DNA of 64,000 nt, taken from positions 868,001 to 932,000 of the forward strand of contig QEYB01001046.1 in assembly GCA_017562135.1 (NCBI GenBank), written 5' to 3'. Within the stretch, counting starts at the first letter, position 1. Each line of letters starts with the position of its first letter. The position numbers and the translations under genes are program-made. Shown in pieces: positions 29,373 through 42,212 of the stretch. The notes beneath the pieces were generated by a model. The model made no database searches. It was not told the DNA's origin and was given only the letters and a program-made list of their open reading frames with translations. The stretch is from Dipylidium caninum (lineage: Eukaryota > Platyhelminthes > Cestoda > Cyclophyllidea > Dipylidiidae).

Positions 29373-32300
29373 CTATGTACTATTACTGATCGTATCACTC
29401 AAAATAACTCGATCCCAATCAATGGGTGTAGAAAATACTTCCTCCTCCAACCACCGCTCGTAATTCTTCTTGAATCCATTCGGAAGCTCCATCGGTTGAT
29501 TTAAAACAGAGGCTAAGTGATTGTCCACTGGCTGGAAATCCGGTTCCAGACACTCGTTGTAATAACGACGTTGATGGAACTGTTCAATACATGAACGTAA
29601 CGTACACTCCTCAACTTGAGAGTCCCACGGACGCGTCTCCATCTCTAGTACAGTATTAATATATACACAACTTAAGAGTTTTTCAAACATTACGCATCTG
29701 GCTAACATCTCAATGGCTTTATTAATGGACTACCGCAAGTTAATAGGGTTAAAAATTCATAAAAGTTTACGCAGAATAAGAAAGTAAGTGTTTAAAAGAT
29801 CGAGATCTTTGAAACAGTGAGATAGATCTCCAGGCAACTTTTATTGATAATTTGGCACCCTTAATGACGCTAGTAACAATTCTAAATCAGAACATGATCG
29901 ATTTAGAAAATTTCCTAGTATTAACAGAACTAAAACATGCATAAGAGACAGACGATACAGTTCTTTAATAAAGAATGAGAGGCTCCCAAATAACTAAAAA
30001 AATACTAAAGTGGGAGCTTAAATACATGCCTTATTAACTTGCATCCCATATACTGCGCCATTGTGTGAATAATTTTCTTCTCAGCATGCAAATTAATTTT
30101 CTATACTTTTAGGAGAATAATATTCCAACCATGACGATAACTCCGAAAATATCTTTTTTATGCAGACCTTCAATTTTTATAATCTGGCATAGGTTATTTG
30201 TAGGCGCATTAATAGACACTTCTATTTCCAAGCATGGGTTCTCTGACATAGATGAAGAATTTACGAAATTGTGCGGAGGCTGTCTCCGATGCGAGAGTGA
30301 ATACCCAATATAAGGAAAGAAAATATGAGGGAAAAAACCGGTTGACGTACCATTACCATAGGCCCAGTCATCAGTGAGGCGATGGCGAACTTTTTGATAA
30401 ATGGCAGACATGACTGACATGTTGTTCTTGCGCCACTGTCGGCCAAAGTAGCGACTTTGGAGTTTAAGGAGTTTTAACACATAAAGCTGCAACATCGAGT
30501 GGCGTACGCGCAACGCCCTTTTCAGAATTGGCGAGGATTTGAAGACGACCAGCATCTGCATGGGTTGGAAAAGTCGCATCGTGCAAAACCCCGCAAAATT
30601 GTGATGATTGGATGTAGTGTAGTAAATTGAAAAAACACTATGCTAACCTAATGCACCGATGCCAGAGTCTAACAATTTTCAAATCAAATTCCGTGGCAAA
30701 TTGAGTTTTTAAATGTAAATTCTTCCGAAAACTAGGCACTGTCTGTTAAAAGATTTCAAGATTTCTTCAACAAGCACTACATGCTCTTTGTAATATTAAG
30801 CATCCACATGCCCACTTAAAAATGATTTTGGCCTGTCGTAACTTTCGTTTTTTAAGCGAGTCGAAAAGGTCACAATGTGAATATTGGTTGAAAAATAAGC
30901 TATTCTTTCAGTCCTTCACCAAGCGATCTCAAGTATCAAGAAAACAACCCGGCTACCTTGGGCAAAACACGGTTCCCTTTACATCGAAAAAAGTAGTTTA
31001 GATTACTGTTAAATGGTCATGACAAAAAACAATAAATTTCCACGTAATTTGGTTGCATCAAGTTACAGCCTTGTAACGAAAGTATAGAGGACCAAGTTAC
31101 AACTCACGAGAGTTCGAGAATGCTTCCACTTCGTCAACATATTCAAAATCCGAAGCAGATTGATGCAAGAAAACATGTTACGCCAGCAACAAGGAGACCA
31201 ATCACTATTCTACGCGAGAATGAAAACATCGTTATAAATATTTCAACAAGATTCTTATAAGAAGTAATAGATTAATCCTAATGCAAAACAACCGAGAAAG
31301 TAAAGCTTTCAACTTATTGGAAGTGAATATGAGAGCTAACAGTCTTAGTTATGACGTCTTCTGCCTTTCAGCATTCCTAGGATAGTAAAAAATTGGGAAA
31401 TCGGCACGAGGACACAATTGTCTCTGACCACTTAAATTCAAAATGTTATTCATTAGGACAAGACCTTCTTTGGCAATAATTCTAAAAAGCTCATATTATT
31501 AGCAAACGCCCACTGAATTTTGGCAAAGTATGCTGACGAAAGAATTGGAAGATCTCCGTGTGGAACGAACAGAACTGATAATTTTACTAGTATAAGATAG
31601 ACAAAGCATTTGACACGAGTGAGAAGGGCAGATTGATCAATGCTAACACACCAAACCATGGGGTAAAAAGTTTATAGTGTATCTGTAAAATAATCTACAA
31701 GAATAAAATATTGCGATGAAATGTTAGACAGAATGTATTTACCAGCATTTCAGGCGTCAACTGGGGAACTTCACCAATTACACGTGCGGGAAAATCGAGA
31801 CAAGCAATACTAAAGATGTAATGGTGTTAACGCCGAAAAGACCTACCTGTTCTTAGCCTGCACGTAGAGAAGGGTATTCTGATTAAAGAATTTCAACACC
31901 AATGGGATACAGTTGGCAAAAACAAGGTGCTGTGAAATGTATTCAAATTGATAAACGTGATTAAGTTTGAAGTGCTTCAACAAGAGAAGAAGCAGACCCG
32001 AAATGGCCTTCACGATGATCTCGCGATGTCGGTTCACGTCGTAGTTCATGACCAACGTCTGTAACTGGCTATCACTACAGACGCATGAAAAATAATACAT
32101 GAAATGTTAAATTACGGCGCCTCGTAAGGAGTTATTTCAGCTAAGATGTTGATGGGCTCTGTCTTTGTACGCGAGGTAGGGGCGGAAGCCAACAAAACTT
32201 TGAGAATTGCGATCTGAAGAAAAATTAAAATACGTGAGCATGTGGAATGGTTACCGACAGTATGAACAGCCGTGACTATCATGGTTTCTATCCAATTTTA

Positions 32301-34709
32301 CCAATTTAGGCAAAGAATGATATCAGAAAAAATTATTTGTAATTTCAGAATGGGTCGAGTCAATGATTTATTAGCCCGAAATTAGTCAAAACATAGATAA
32401 AGATTGAAGCTTACCATGTACTGAGGCAAAAGGGGGAGCATAGCAACGTATAAGCGCTCCGCAGGAGTATCAGGAACATTTTCATTACCCTTAATTAAAA
32501 TTTATAAAAATCATGAAACCAAATATCACTAAAGATAACAGTTAATATTCCAAATGAAAAAAATAACTCCAAACAGAGGCACCCTAGATACCCACGGCGT
32601 TTCAAGCGCCTCAAAAATTCTGCTCCAAGGCTTAGATAACTGCGGAAATGCCAGAACGTTTAGAGCCCTAACATTTAAGTTTTTCGAAACTAAGAATAAG
32701 CAGATTCAACGGGGAATCCAATTGACAGTTTTTAATAAAACGACATGCATAGCAGTGCTTTGCCAAATACAGAATAAAGAAGGCAAATCTAGGTGGACTC
32801 ACCAACAGAAGAGGATATTTGGCGAAATCAGCCTCACGTTTGATTTGAACCTCCGCGAGTGATACGTAATGATGCTTTTTCAAAACTTTGACAGCTTCGT
32901 GAATCGGTTCCGGGAGTCCATGAAAAGTGGTGGTATCATTTTTAACACGAAAGCCTACAAATTTTTGTCTCGCACTGTCAAGAAAATTCTGCAGGAGGCA
33001 AAAACAATTGATCCTTAGAGCACTTGAAAGTTAAGATGTCGCCCAATTTTCCACCCACCTCGATATCGCTGGTGCGAACTTTTGGCCTCCAGGGCAAAAC
33101 TTTCACGTCACCAAAGGAGCTCATAATACCAGTGATTAGCTGCTGGGAAAGGATGGAATGGGAGAATGATGTGCTCGAATCTGCCAATGTTTCATCATCT
33201 CCATCCACATTTTTCACCGGAGAACCGGGTCGGGGGGTAGCGATATCGGGGGCCTCATCTCTCACCACCTCTCCACCGACGGCACAACCATCTGAATGAA
33301 GGAGATTAAAGGTGGGATTCCACCGACGCTGCATTTGATGCTGATTTAACTTTTGTTGCAGTTGTTGCTGAGCTATTTGTTGTTGAACAGCTAAGCGGCC
33401 ACCGGCTAAACTCCCCTGGTGAGGACCCTGAGTGCCCTGTCCAATTGCTGAGTGGCGATTATTCGTACGCACTGGTCGATTGAGGAGACTATCCACTGGA
33501 TTTGACGGCGGGCTATTAGCTCGGATTCTACGGATGACCATATGAGTGTCTTCATGTAATCCTGGCAAGTTAGCCAAGCGACGCTCATGATTTTTTTTCT
33601 CAAAGAGGCTCGACAATGGACCCAAGGTGAGCTATGGAAAGGTTTCTGTGGGAATAAAATTGACGTACTAAGATAGTTTTCCAGAGAAGAAGGAGAGTTT
33701 TCTTCATTGGAAAGTGTGGTGCAAGTCCACTACAAAAACGATGTACCATACCGAAAAGAACGATAGCTAGACAACTACCATTATTTATGGGCGCACCTAA
33801 ATACAAGCAGAGTCAGAAGCAGCATAAAAAGCCCACCTAGCTCTTCAATAAACTGTTCCCGCAATTTAGCAATATGGTCTACGGAGGAAGAGGATTGAGG
33901 CTTTATCATCACAGTTGCTGTAGCGGAAGCTAATCCGTTAACATCCGCTAATTGACACCCGTCACGAACGGTCTCAACGAGAATGTAGATTATAGATAAT
34001 GCTATGCGGATATCCGCACTATTTAACAAGGTGAGTGATTTTCTTCGAGCGAGGTCGTCATTAGTTCCAGAATCACAAGTTGCTGTGCTCAGATTTGTCG
34101 CCCAATCCCTTAAAAACAGTAGGATAAAAGTCAGGAGAATAGTGATCAACTCACTCATATCGGAGTTCCAGTAAAAGTAATGAGAGGACAGAAGACAAAA
34201 CGCCGCATTCGATACAGAGATAAACATTTCTTCGAGCCCAAGTAATCTGATCTTCTTCAAGATCACATTCTCTAAACACTCCCTGAAGCAAGTACAGGAG
34301 TGAACGGGATGCCATAAGACGAGCTTCCTTGTCAGAGGATTCAAAAGTATCGAGCAATTTATTCACGAAGTCGCGGCGAGTTTTGTCATCAACGTCAACC
34401 CATTTACCGTTTCCTAAATTTAAATTATAGGATAATTAATGGGGAGATCTTTACATGCCTTGGAATGTTTTTTCGAATGACCGAAAATTCTCTGTAAACT
34501 CGTTTTCTTCTGAATAGCTATATAACTCTAACACGCGAAAGTGAATACGGACGGAAAGAGGTACCCGATATTTCGACGCCATATTCATCTGCATCATTAT
34601 ATATAAAGTCTATATCGTTGTTTTGTTCGTCGAATCCCTACACAACTACATAACCACAAAAACGGACCTGTTCATCTTTCTTTTCCTCCTCATCCACCGA
34701 ATCCTCCAT
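29373..34709 (-). CDS. STRIP1-like: STRIP1/2 (FAM40) STRIPAK complex scaffold, complete
   Basis: Striatin-interacting protein that bridges the PP2A-striatin core and germinal-centre kinases in the STRIPAK complex. Fifteen exons: 34668-34709, 34565-34637, 34459-34527, 34155-34413, 33837-34108, 33669-33796, 33059-33631, 32803-32988, 32415-32489, 32116-32213, 31847-32074, 31743-31809, 31108-31209, 30351-30555, 29373-29644. All phases agree; the total is 2649 nt (882 residues plus stop), close to the roughly 840 of human STRIP1. Diagnostic segments: [127 protein letters not shown] and the C-terminal [17 protein letters not shown]. Exon 33059-33631 has an insert-like Gln-rich linker (near residues 350-380). 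The donor at 34458 is GC rather than GT. The start ATG opens [14 protein letters not shown]. No frame break is seen. Confidence 0.96.
34414..34458 (-). other. 45-nt GC-AG intron in STRIP
   Basis: The exon ends TTCCAAG and the intron begins GCATGT and ends TTTAG. A GC donor is needed for both phase (1 to 1) and protein continuity (EKTFQ then GNGKWVDV). Confidence 0.75.
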
Positions 34710-35690
34710 GTTCAGATTTCCAGCAGCTAAACGAACTTAGCCCGAGAGGTCACCAGCATATTTTCGACATACATTAAATATATTCTCTCGCAATGGGCCA
34801 ATAAACCTGTGAAATTAGTGGGATAGCAAAGACAATTTTAATTTTTCATTCGAAGCTAGCGCGTTGGTAGTCTCCTGTCACGTATTACAAAATATTGGTA
34901 ATTGTGGGACATATCAACAAGTTAAAAATCAAGGCGAGTATGTGGAACAATTTTATGGAAAGCCCGTAAGCTAAAGTGCATTTACTAAGTATGCAGTGGG
35001 AATTCCACTCATTATTCGTTACACTCCTCTAGCCTGCCTGCCTATAAGTTTACTTAACGTTTCGTCACGTATCAACGGTGCGGAAAATAAGATCCTTTCT
35101 CGCATTCTTCGTTCTCTAATTTTTGAATGGTAGATGGATGGGCAGTAATATACCAAGAGTATGCCCAAAATGGATACGTTGCTGTAAGAAAATTTGCCAA
35201 AATTTACACAAAGATAATAACCAGAGCAACATGCGACTTGTGCTGTGTGTAACCAGCTCGTTCCTATCGTCGACTTCGTGAGCGCAATTCCCACTTGGCT
35301 TTCCCTAACTTTATATGTTACAAAAGTCACAGTTTAGCTGAGCTCTAATGCGTTTCTTAAAGCGCTTAAATATCAAGCTACCATCATTTCTGCCCTCAAT
35401 TTTCACATATCTCGGTATTTTGCGTAAATAAAATATCCTGTCACAATCGGAGTGCATTGCCATAATAGTCCCCTGTTAAAGCCGCCAAATATTTGATTTG
35501 TTTTGATGAGCCAGCTTTTGTATTCTGTGAAGGACGCCGCCGCGACTGTACTTTTGACATCTCGTCGCACACAGCGTTAGGTTTGCCGTTTTGGTTTTCG
35601 TATGCTTCTCTTTGCTTTCATTCTCTCCTCTTGACGGCATTCTTCCCTTTAATCTTTCTTAGTTCTATAAATGTTTTAGATACACAAGGT
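34710..35690. promoter_or_regulatory. Head-to-head interval between STRIP and the trihelix gene
   Basis: About 980 bp between divergent start codons, probably holding both 5' untranslated regions and promoters. A pyrimidine-rich stretch followed by ttttag at about 35675-35680 could be a 5' UTR splice acceptor for the trihelix gene. I recognise no specific binding sites. Confidence 0.35.
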
Positions 35691-37195
35691 ATGGACGAGT
35701 TCCCTTGTAAAAACTCGGAAAAATCGAGTCCCAGCTTCCCCGAGGATGCGGACTATGATGAAGAGCAAATTTCCGGTTACCACCAGTCCGAATCGCATGA
35801 AAACCCACCTTCCGCCGGATCCCCTGTTGACAAGTTGTCGAGTGATGTTACTTTGGTTGCAGACGAAGAAGATGATGAGATGGAAGGCATAAAACCCCTT
35901 TCCTCTGTCCTCGATAGTCCCAAACCTAACGTCGATATGGGCGATAAGAAAGTGCATTGGACCACGCGACACGTCCAGTTGCTGCTTAATTGTGTTGAAG
36001 AACATTTGAACGAGTTCAATGTTCAGAAAAAACATAAGGCTGTCTGGCAGGCTATTGGAGCCGAGATGGAACCATACGGTTTTACTACTGAACATTGCTA
36101 CAATAAATGGAAGAACCTGCGGCGCGACGTCCGTCTTTTGGTCAATAACCCATCGAAAGTAGTTAGGAATGCCGCAATCCTTCGTCAGGTCGCTCGTCTC
36201 ATCCTTGTCATTTACCCCAATGTTGACGCTAACACCATGCAGGTCTGTGACAGGAGCGGCATCAAGTCTTTGCCTGCTACTCCTGGGGGCCAGGGCGGCG
36301 TCAATAAGACGACGACCGTTGATGTCCACTACAGTGGCTTTAACTCTCCACATGGTAAATTGGGCAATGGCACCCCTTCGCGTTACAACAATTCTCTGTA
36401 TGCAGCCGCTGGTTCGGTGAATGTTCACTCAACTCCGAGTAGTGTTGAGAAGAGTTTTTGTGGGCAGACCAAATCAGGGAATGTGCCGGGCACCGCGCTT
36501 TTTGTTGACTCCCTTTCCAATGGCGATAAGGTGCAAAATATTTTCAATCAAGGTCCCCATCCCGAACCGGAATCTACGGGTCCCTTTCAATTCCCCTTCA
36601 ACCAGACGGCTGCTGCATTGTTTTTTCAGTCTCACCTGTTCTCCGATTTGGTGAAACAGCAACAATTTAAAAATCAGATGGATCCCAAGTCTCAGGACCA
36701 GGCCCACGACCTCTCAGCCGCACAGAATGGCGCTTCCAGCACTTTTAGCATTCTCCAACAAGCGCTTTCTAACCCGCCCTGTAACGACTTAAATGCCCTC
36801 TCTGCAATCACTACTAATTTGCTAAATAGCATGGCGGGTCTCACTCCCCAGGTAAACGACTCGGACTGTCCTAACTCCGACAATAATGGCGGCAATAACC
36901 CCATTGTTTCGAGCAACGCCAATGCCAATCCTCTCTTAGGAGTCTTTCCAAACATACCTCCTGGTCTCTCGAACGTTTTGCCCCAAATAATTGCGAAATC
37001 ACTGAGATCATTGAGAGCTTGCGAGCAGAAGATAATGCCCAATTTCGCGTAGCCGATATAATGTCTGATGCCGCTGAGCAGCTGCGCAGAGCCTGTCAAA
37101 GGCGTCAGGCCGCTTTGGACAAACTTCTCGATCTGGTTAAGAGACAGGCCAAAAGTGCAGGCTCCTCGGCTGGGGACACAGGCAGTGTCACTTAA
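35691..37195 (+). CDS. Trihelix (Myb/SANT-like) DNA-binding domain protein
   Basis: Putative transcription factor. From ATG 35691 an acidic Ser/Pro-rich N-terminus (residues 1-85) leads to a domain at about 86-160 with the spaced tryptophans of Myb/SANT-like trihelix domains: W90 (VHWTTRHVQLLLN), W119 (HKAVWQAIGAEM) and W140 (YNKWKNLRRDVRLL). A long Asn/Ser/Gln-rich linker follows. The first frame stops at 37050-37052, but a very protein-like helical segment (IIESLRAEDNAQF, then AAEQLRRACQRRQAALDKL) runs in a shifted frame from about 36990 to TAA 37193-37195, as expected for the C-terminal coiled coil of this family. A strong donor (CCCCAG|GTAAAC at 36852) and the AG at 37005-37006 would join the two frames by a 155-nt intron; a missing base near the CCCC at 36981 would do the same. 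I cannot name an orthologue. Confidence 0.75.
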
Positions 37196-39873
37196 CTCGA
37201 AACGTCGTCTCAATTTCAGTTTCTCTCGATACATTCCTCTACAAATGAGACGTCGCTCCCCCCTCTCCTCGCATTTCGTGTTGTGCGTGCACGCATTCCT
37301 TCTTCATCTTTGATGTGCTCAGAATTAATTTCCGTCCGTTAGCTGAGGTGCTGCAGCAGAGTGAGGTCCCTACCATACTGACCAATGTCTCTTCCTCCTT
37401 GCCACACAATCACACTCACTCTTCTTCGGGCTGTGCTCTATTTGTATACGAACTATGATTTACGTATTTTATACTCATGTATACTACGGGACTTTTGCAT
37501 TCAATCTGTCTCCTGCTCTCTCGCGTCTCGTATGACGTATTGAAAGTAGTGCGCGTCCCCTTTCCCCTCCTATTTTTCCAACGAAGAAGGCCCTCAGCTT
37601 GGGATGTTCAGCGTACTGGGAAGAAGCGTCTGACTGCCGTCCATATTTGCCAGCATTTAATCGAAGCCGACGCGAGTATTTTTGACCATCGCCTCTTTTG
37701 ATAGCCTTGTGCGTATTTTTACTTTGTTCTTGGTAATCCTGTCGATAGGTCCGTCCCTTCTTCACCCCATGCCTGTAGTGCTTTGAATGTGTATCATTCC
37801 TTGAAAGCACTGCTTCGTCGGTGCTCTCCTCCTCTATCCTACTCTCCTCGTCCGGTCGCTTATATCGGGCCTGTTTAATAATTGTACTTTCGTTTCCCTG
37901 TTCTCCCGACTCCCAGTTCCTTTACCCCGTCGCTGCATATATGTCCACTGTTAAATGTATTCACAAGTCTAAAACTTGACGCATTTAAACAAATCATTTG
38001 GCCTTCCCGGCGACATGTGGGCTAACTCCGCTTCCGGCGGTGCGAGATTGGTCGAGTTGGCTGCTGTTCCCAAAGCGGTTTGTTGAGCTGAAGCTCATGT
38101 GGGTAAACCGAACGCTTAGGTTTTGTCAATTGCGGGTTTGCGTCAGTAGCCCGCTACTTAAAATGGATGGCTTGGACATTCGGTGAATATTCCAATCACA
38201 AGCGGGGGCCGCGACGGCTTTACCGCCTGCCAAGTTATTTCGTACGGGGGTCGTTTATCCGGACCTGAGGCCCACACGGCCCTGCTACCACACACTTCAT
38301 TATTTGAGGCCCCTTAAGATAAAATGGCGAAGCTTAAGTCAATGGAGGGGGGAGATGGGGGAGCATCATAAGAGCAGCCCTGTTGGCCTTCCATGTGACG
38401 AGGCGGGTGGTGCGTCGACTAGTCTTGTGTTTAGTTGTCCGGACAGATATTTTAGACGTCTACCCGAAACGTCCCTCTCCCCCCCCCCCTTGAGAGACTG
38501 ATGCATTCCCTCTGGCCTTTCATCGATCCTCGTTGGCAAACTACGTCTTCATGACATTGACACATCAACCGTCATAAACCGGGTTTGAGATTATCTAGTC
38601 ATAATTGCTCCCTTCAGGCCCTCCCTTGTCTTCAAATTCAAACGTGTCTGGCTACTCTCCAGCAGTTGCAGTTATAAATATTTGGATTTCAGAGGTCTCT
38701 CTTGAACGGGCGGGCTGCACCATGATCTCACTCGACCCTTTAATCACTGGGATAGAGTTAAATAGGCTTAATCACTATAATTAAAATAACGGTTATTTGA
38801 AGAGGCTAAGGCAACCAGCGACTGTTTAACCTGATTAGGGGAAGTTAGCTTTGAGATGAAGTTTTCGCACAAGCGGACAATAATTATCGCACAACAAATT
38901 TAGCTTTTCTTAATGAAAGGCGGCAGAAAGTCATCCACGTAGCCGGTTGCCGGCGGCATTCGGAAAGTCGCCTCAAGATACGCAATTCCGGATGGTGACC
39001 ATTCGAACTGGGCGGAACTCATAAAACTTGGACATTCTGATCATCCCTGTGCTGTCCAATCACCTCTCAACGGTGGGGGATGAAGGATGACTGCACACCT
39101 GTTCTCCCATGTAATTAAACAGAAACTTATTATCGGCTCATCAGTCCACTTCTCATCTTTCCTTGTCCAGATTAAAATTCGCTCTTCGGGGCGACCAAGG
39201 TGGTTAACAAATCCACCTGTTTACATTAGTAGTTTTAGTCCTTCGTCAGCGCGACACGACTCTACACTTGCACATTTCAAGTTGAGCAAGACTTGGTGTC
39301 ATGGTGACAGAACTTTGGCACTCGCCTAAAACCGAGCGACCTCGAGGCGAAGGCTTTTGACGTGATCGGAGTTCAAAAGAAGATTAGCACCCGTCTGCGT
39401 GACTCACCTTGAGGATGGAAGACACGTACAAGCGTGGCTCAGGGCGTTCAGGTCAAAGCGGCGGATCCAAGGCGTCCGCACTTGCGCTGAAATGGCTGTC
39501 CGAGAGGTTTAAAGCCCCATTTTCTGCCCTGGCGGTGGGTGAAATTCTCTTATCACTCACCGAATGGTAAAAAAGTGTGACATTAGTTGAGTCGTGGGGT
39601 TGTCTGTGAGGCCAAGTGCTAGTTCAAGACAGGACATTGTGGCGACCTCTCACAACACCTTCTACCTCACTAACAATGGTAAACAAATGTTTTATTTGGC
39701 GGTTTATTTTATTTTATCATAATTAGTTCTTATTTACCCTATATTGGGTACATTTCGCTCTTCGCCTTCGCATCCATTTTCACCGCCGAGGCTTTTAAAG
39801 GCGGTACATGGGGAGGATGCACTCCTACTAATTAGTCTGGTCTCAATTTGACTATGAGCAGAAGCCCACCTGC

Positions 39874-39953
39874 CACACACACACACACACACACACCCAC
39901 CCTCTTGTGGACTCAAACACACATACACACAGACACACACACACACACACACA
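39874..39953. repeat. Compound (CA)n microsatellite cluster
   Basis: Two CA runs, 39874-39897 and 39916-39953 (the latter interrupted by AT and AG steps), separated by unique sequence. A GC-rich, partly palindromic stretch follows at 39988-40020. Confidence 0.95.
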
Positions 39954-40785
39954 TCCGAAACGAGGTGGTGGATTCCCTCTGAGTCACGGTCCGGGTTCCG
40001 GTCCCGGACCCGGTCCCACCTGTGCTCGTCGGCCGGGCGGGCCCGGTCCGAACTACTGGACAGATGGACCTGAAATGCGCTTCTCTCCGTCTCGACGCGC
40101 TCGTATTTAGCTGACGTGAAGATCCGCAAAGATCCTCTTGTGCACTGGTATATTCTGACCAACGAGGCGGTTATTCCCCTCTTTAAGCCGTCTCTGATCT
40201 GAATATGGAAAAAGTGAGTAAGCTGAAAATCTCCCTTTTCTCGCGATTAGTATAAGTGGATGTTTTGTTCTGTATTTGTGTCAGTGAAATGAAACGACTG
40301 CTGCTGTTGCTGTTGCTACTGCTGATAGCTCGGGTAAAATAATGCGCAGAAAGTGGAGGTATTGTCATCTCAGGAAACGAACAGTCACTCTTATCACTGC
40401 TATATATGCGCCTGACAGGCGAGAGATAAAACTGTTAAGTAGTCTTTCTCCTACCCACATCCTCACGCGGAGGGGAGAGAGGGAGAGGAAGATGCCAGCC
40501 TCCCACGTATCGAAGCCCCACGAGCAGCCTCCCTCTTGTGGGCATTGCTTCGAGGCAAGTGGACCCCTTTTCCCTTTTTGCAGGGCGGGAGAACTCGAGG
40601 CTCCTTCCACTCGCCCTCTTTGAGACGATTGGAGCGGGCCACCAGGCAGCGTCCACGCCTGTCTCAGACTGTCGTTTACTCGTTCTACCTTCTCGTGTGA
40701 CTCGGACGCTTGCGTACACACACGCGCACCAGCCACTTCATGAGTCATTCGCATGTGAACAAAGAACTCCCATGATTCATCACCC

Positions 40786-40788
<3 letters not shown>

Positions 40789-40822
<34 letters not shown>
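40789..40822. repeat. (CT)n microsatellite
   Basis: About 17 uninterrupted TC units, followed after some 27 bp by a GGC tract. Confidence 0.97.
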
Positions 40823-40824
<2 letters not shown>

Positions 40825-40849
40825 CCGTCGTCGTCGCATACTTAGCAGC

Positions 40850-40884
40850 GGTGGCGGTGGCGGCGGCGGCGGCGGCGGCGGCGG
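40850..40884. repeat. (GGC)n trinucleotide tract
   Basis: About eleven GGC-like units. They read as poly-Gly or poly-Ala in open frames, but there is no supporting gene context. Confidence 0.93.
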
Positions 40885-42190
40885 GGGCAGCAGTGCTGGT
40901 CGCATAGAGGTCCTCCATACACGAGAAGGCCATCAAACGTAGAGGCCGAACAAAGAGAAATGCATGTTGATGGTACACGCTCACGGGGATAAAATGCCTC
41001 TCTCAAGAGTACGCCAAAGCCTTTGGACTCAACACGGCGTGGAGTGGAGAGAGGAAGTACGAGTTGCCAAATGGGTCACGTGTTAACAACAATGATGCTA
41101 TTCGACGCAGGTGAAAATGCGGACAAGGAAAAGATGGGCAGTAGATGCCCACAGACGTGGAGGACCAGACCGACTCTGTAGAAATACGTTCAAATCTCAG
41201 GCATCAACTCTTAAGGTGCCTTGATTCGTCTACAAGATCTCCAGGCCTCGGGCACCATGGGAATTGAGGAATGTGGTAAATTCTACTGCAATAGTGAGAC
41301 TGTGAAAACGCTGATGCCATTTCAGATTTTGTCTATTCTGTTCAAACCCTGGTCGAGAAGAGTCCGATCGCTGACAAGTTGTTGGCCGAGGTGGCGGCCA
41401 TTGTGGCGTTGGGCGTTAGGCGAGGGAGCGTGAGCCAAAGACCGCCGGACTGCGGCCGCGGCTGAACGCAGCCTCGCACGCGCATGTCGTCCTCGCACTC
41501 CGCCCGGGCAATGGGGACACGCTCGATGATGCCCGTCCCCTCGCTCTGACTCGCACGCAAATGACTCATCTGCTCTCCCACTTCCACCCGCACCCGCATC
41601 CGCACCCGCACCGCAAAGCACCGCAACGCAACGCAACGCGCCCTCTCACCTCACCGTCATCACGGCCGGAGTGTGGTCACCGCGATCCCTTCGCCCCCAC
41701 TCCCCACGCCCCACTGCGCACCCTCGTCGGTCCCCCACGCCTCTCCCACAGCTGCTCGTGGCCAATCCCGCGTCCAGCGGTGTTGCCCTCGTCCCCTGCC
41801 GCCCATTGTCCACTCTGCCCTCCTTTCGGTGCGACCATTACAAGCGGTGAAGACGCTGACATCCTCGCCACACCGCGTTGTTCTCCCTCCCCCCCTCTGT
41901 TTAACATCGAAACTGACAGGGCAGAATGTGATCAACCCAAACGAATGCCTAAACTGGTATTTTTTTGGCGCAAACGCCACCATCACACTCGATCCGCAGG
42001 TGGCACGGATCACCGCAGTACCCACAAAGATGGGCGTTCCACTCAAATACAAAACATTGCAAGACAGGCTCAAAACATCGCATCGCCACACGTCTGTCGA
42101 GTCGACGTCGGGAGGAAATTGGGTCGTGGAGCCGACTTGAGGGGTGATGGTTGAAGGGTAATTCATTATTTCTAACGTATGAGAGCACAT

Positions 42191-42212
42191 GCACACACAC
42201 ACACACACACAC
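42191..42212. repeat. (AC)n microsatellite
   Basis: Eleven CA units in the gene-poor interval. Confidence 0.95.

Noticed and set aside
41560..42154. Overlapping long open frames on both strands
   Set aside because: The stretch has strongly biased C-rich composition. Neither strand shows a domain or splice-consistent exons.
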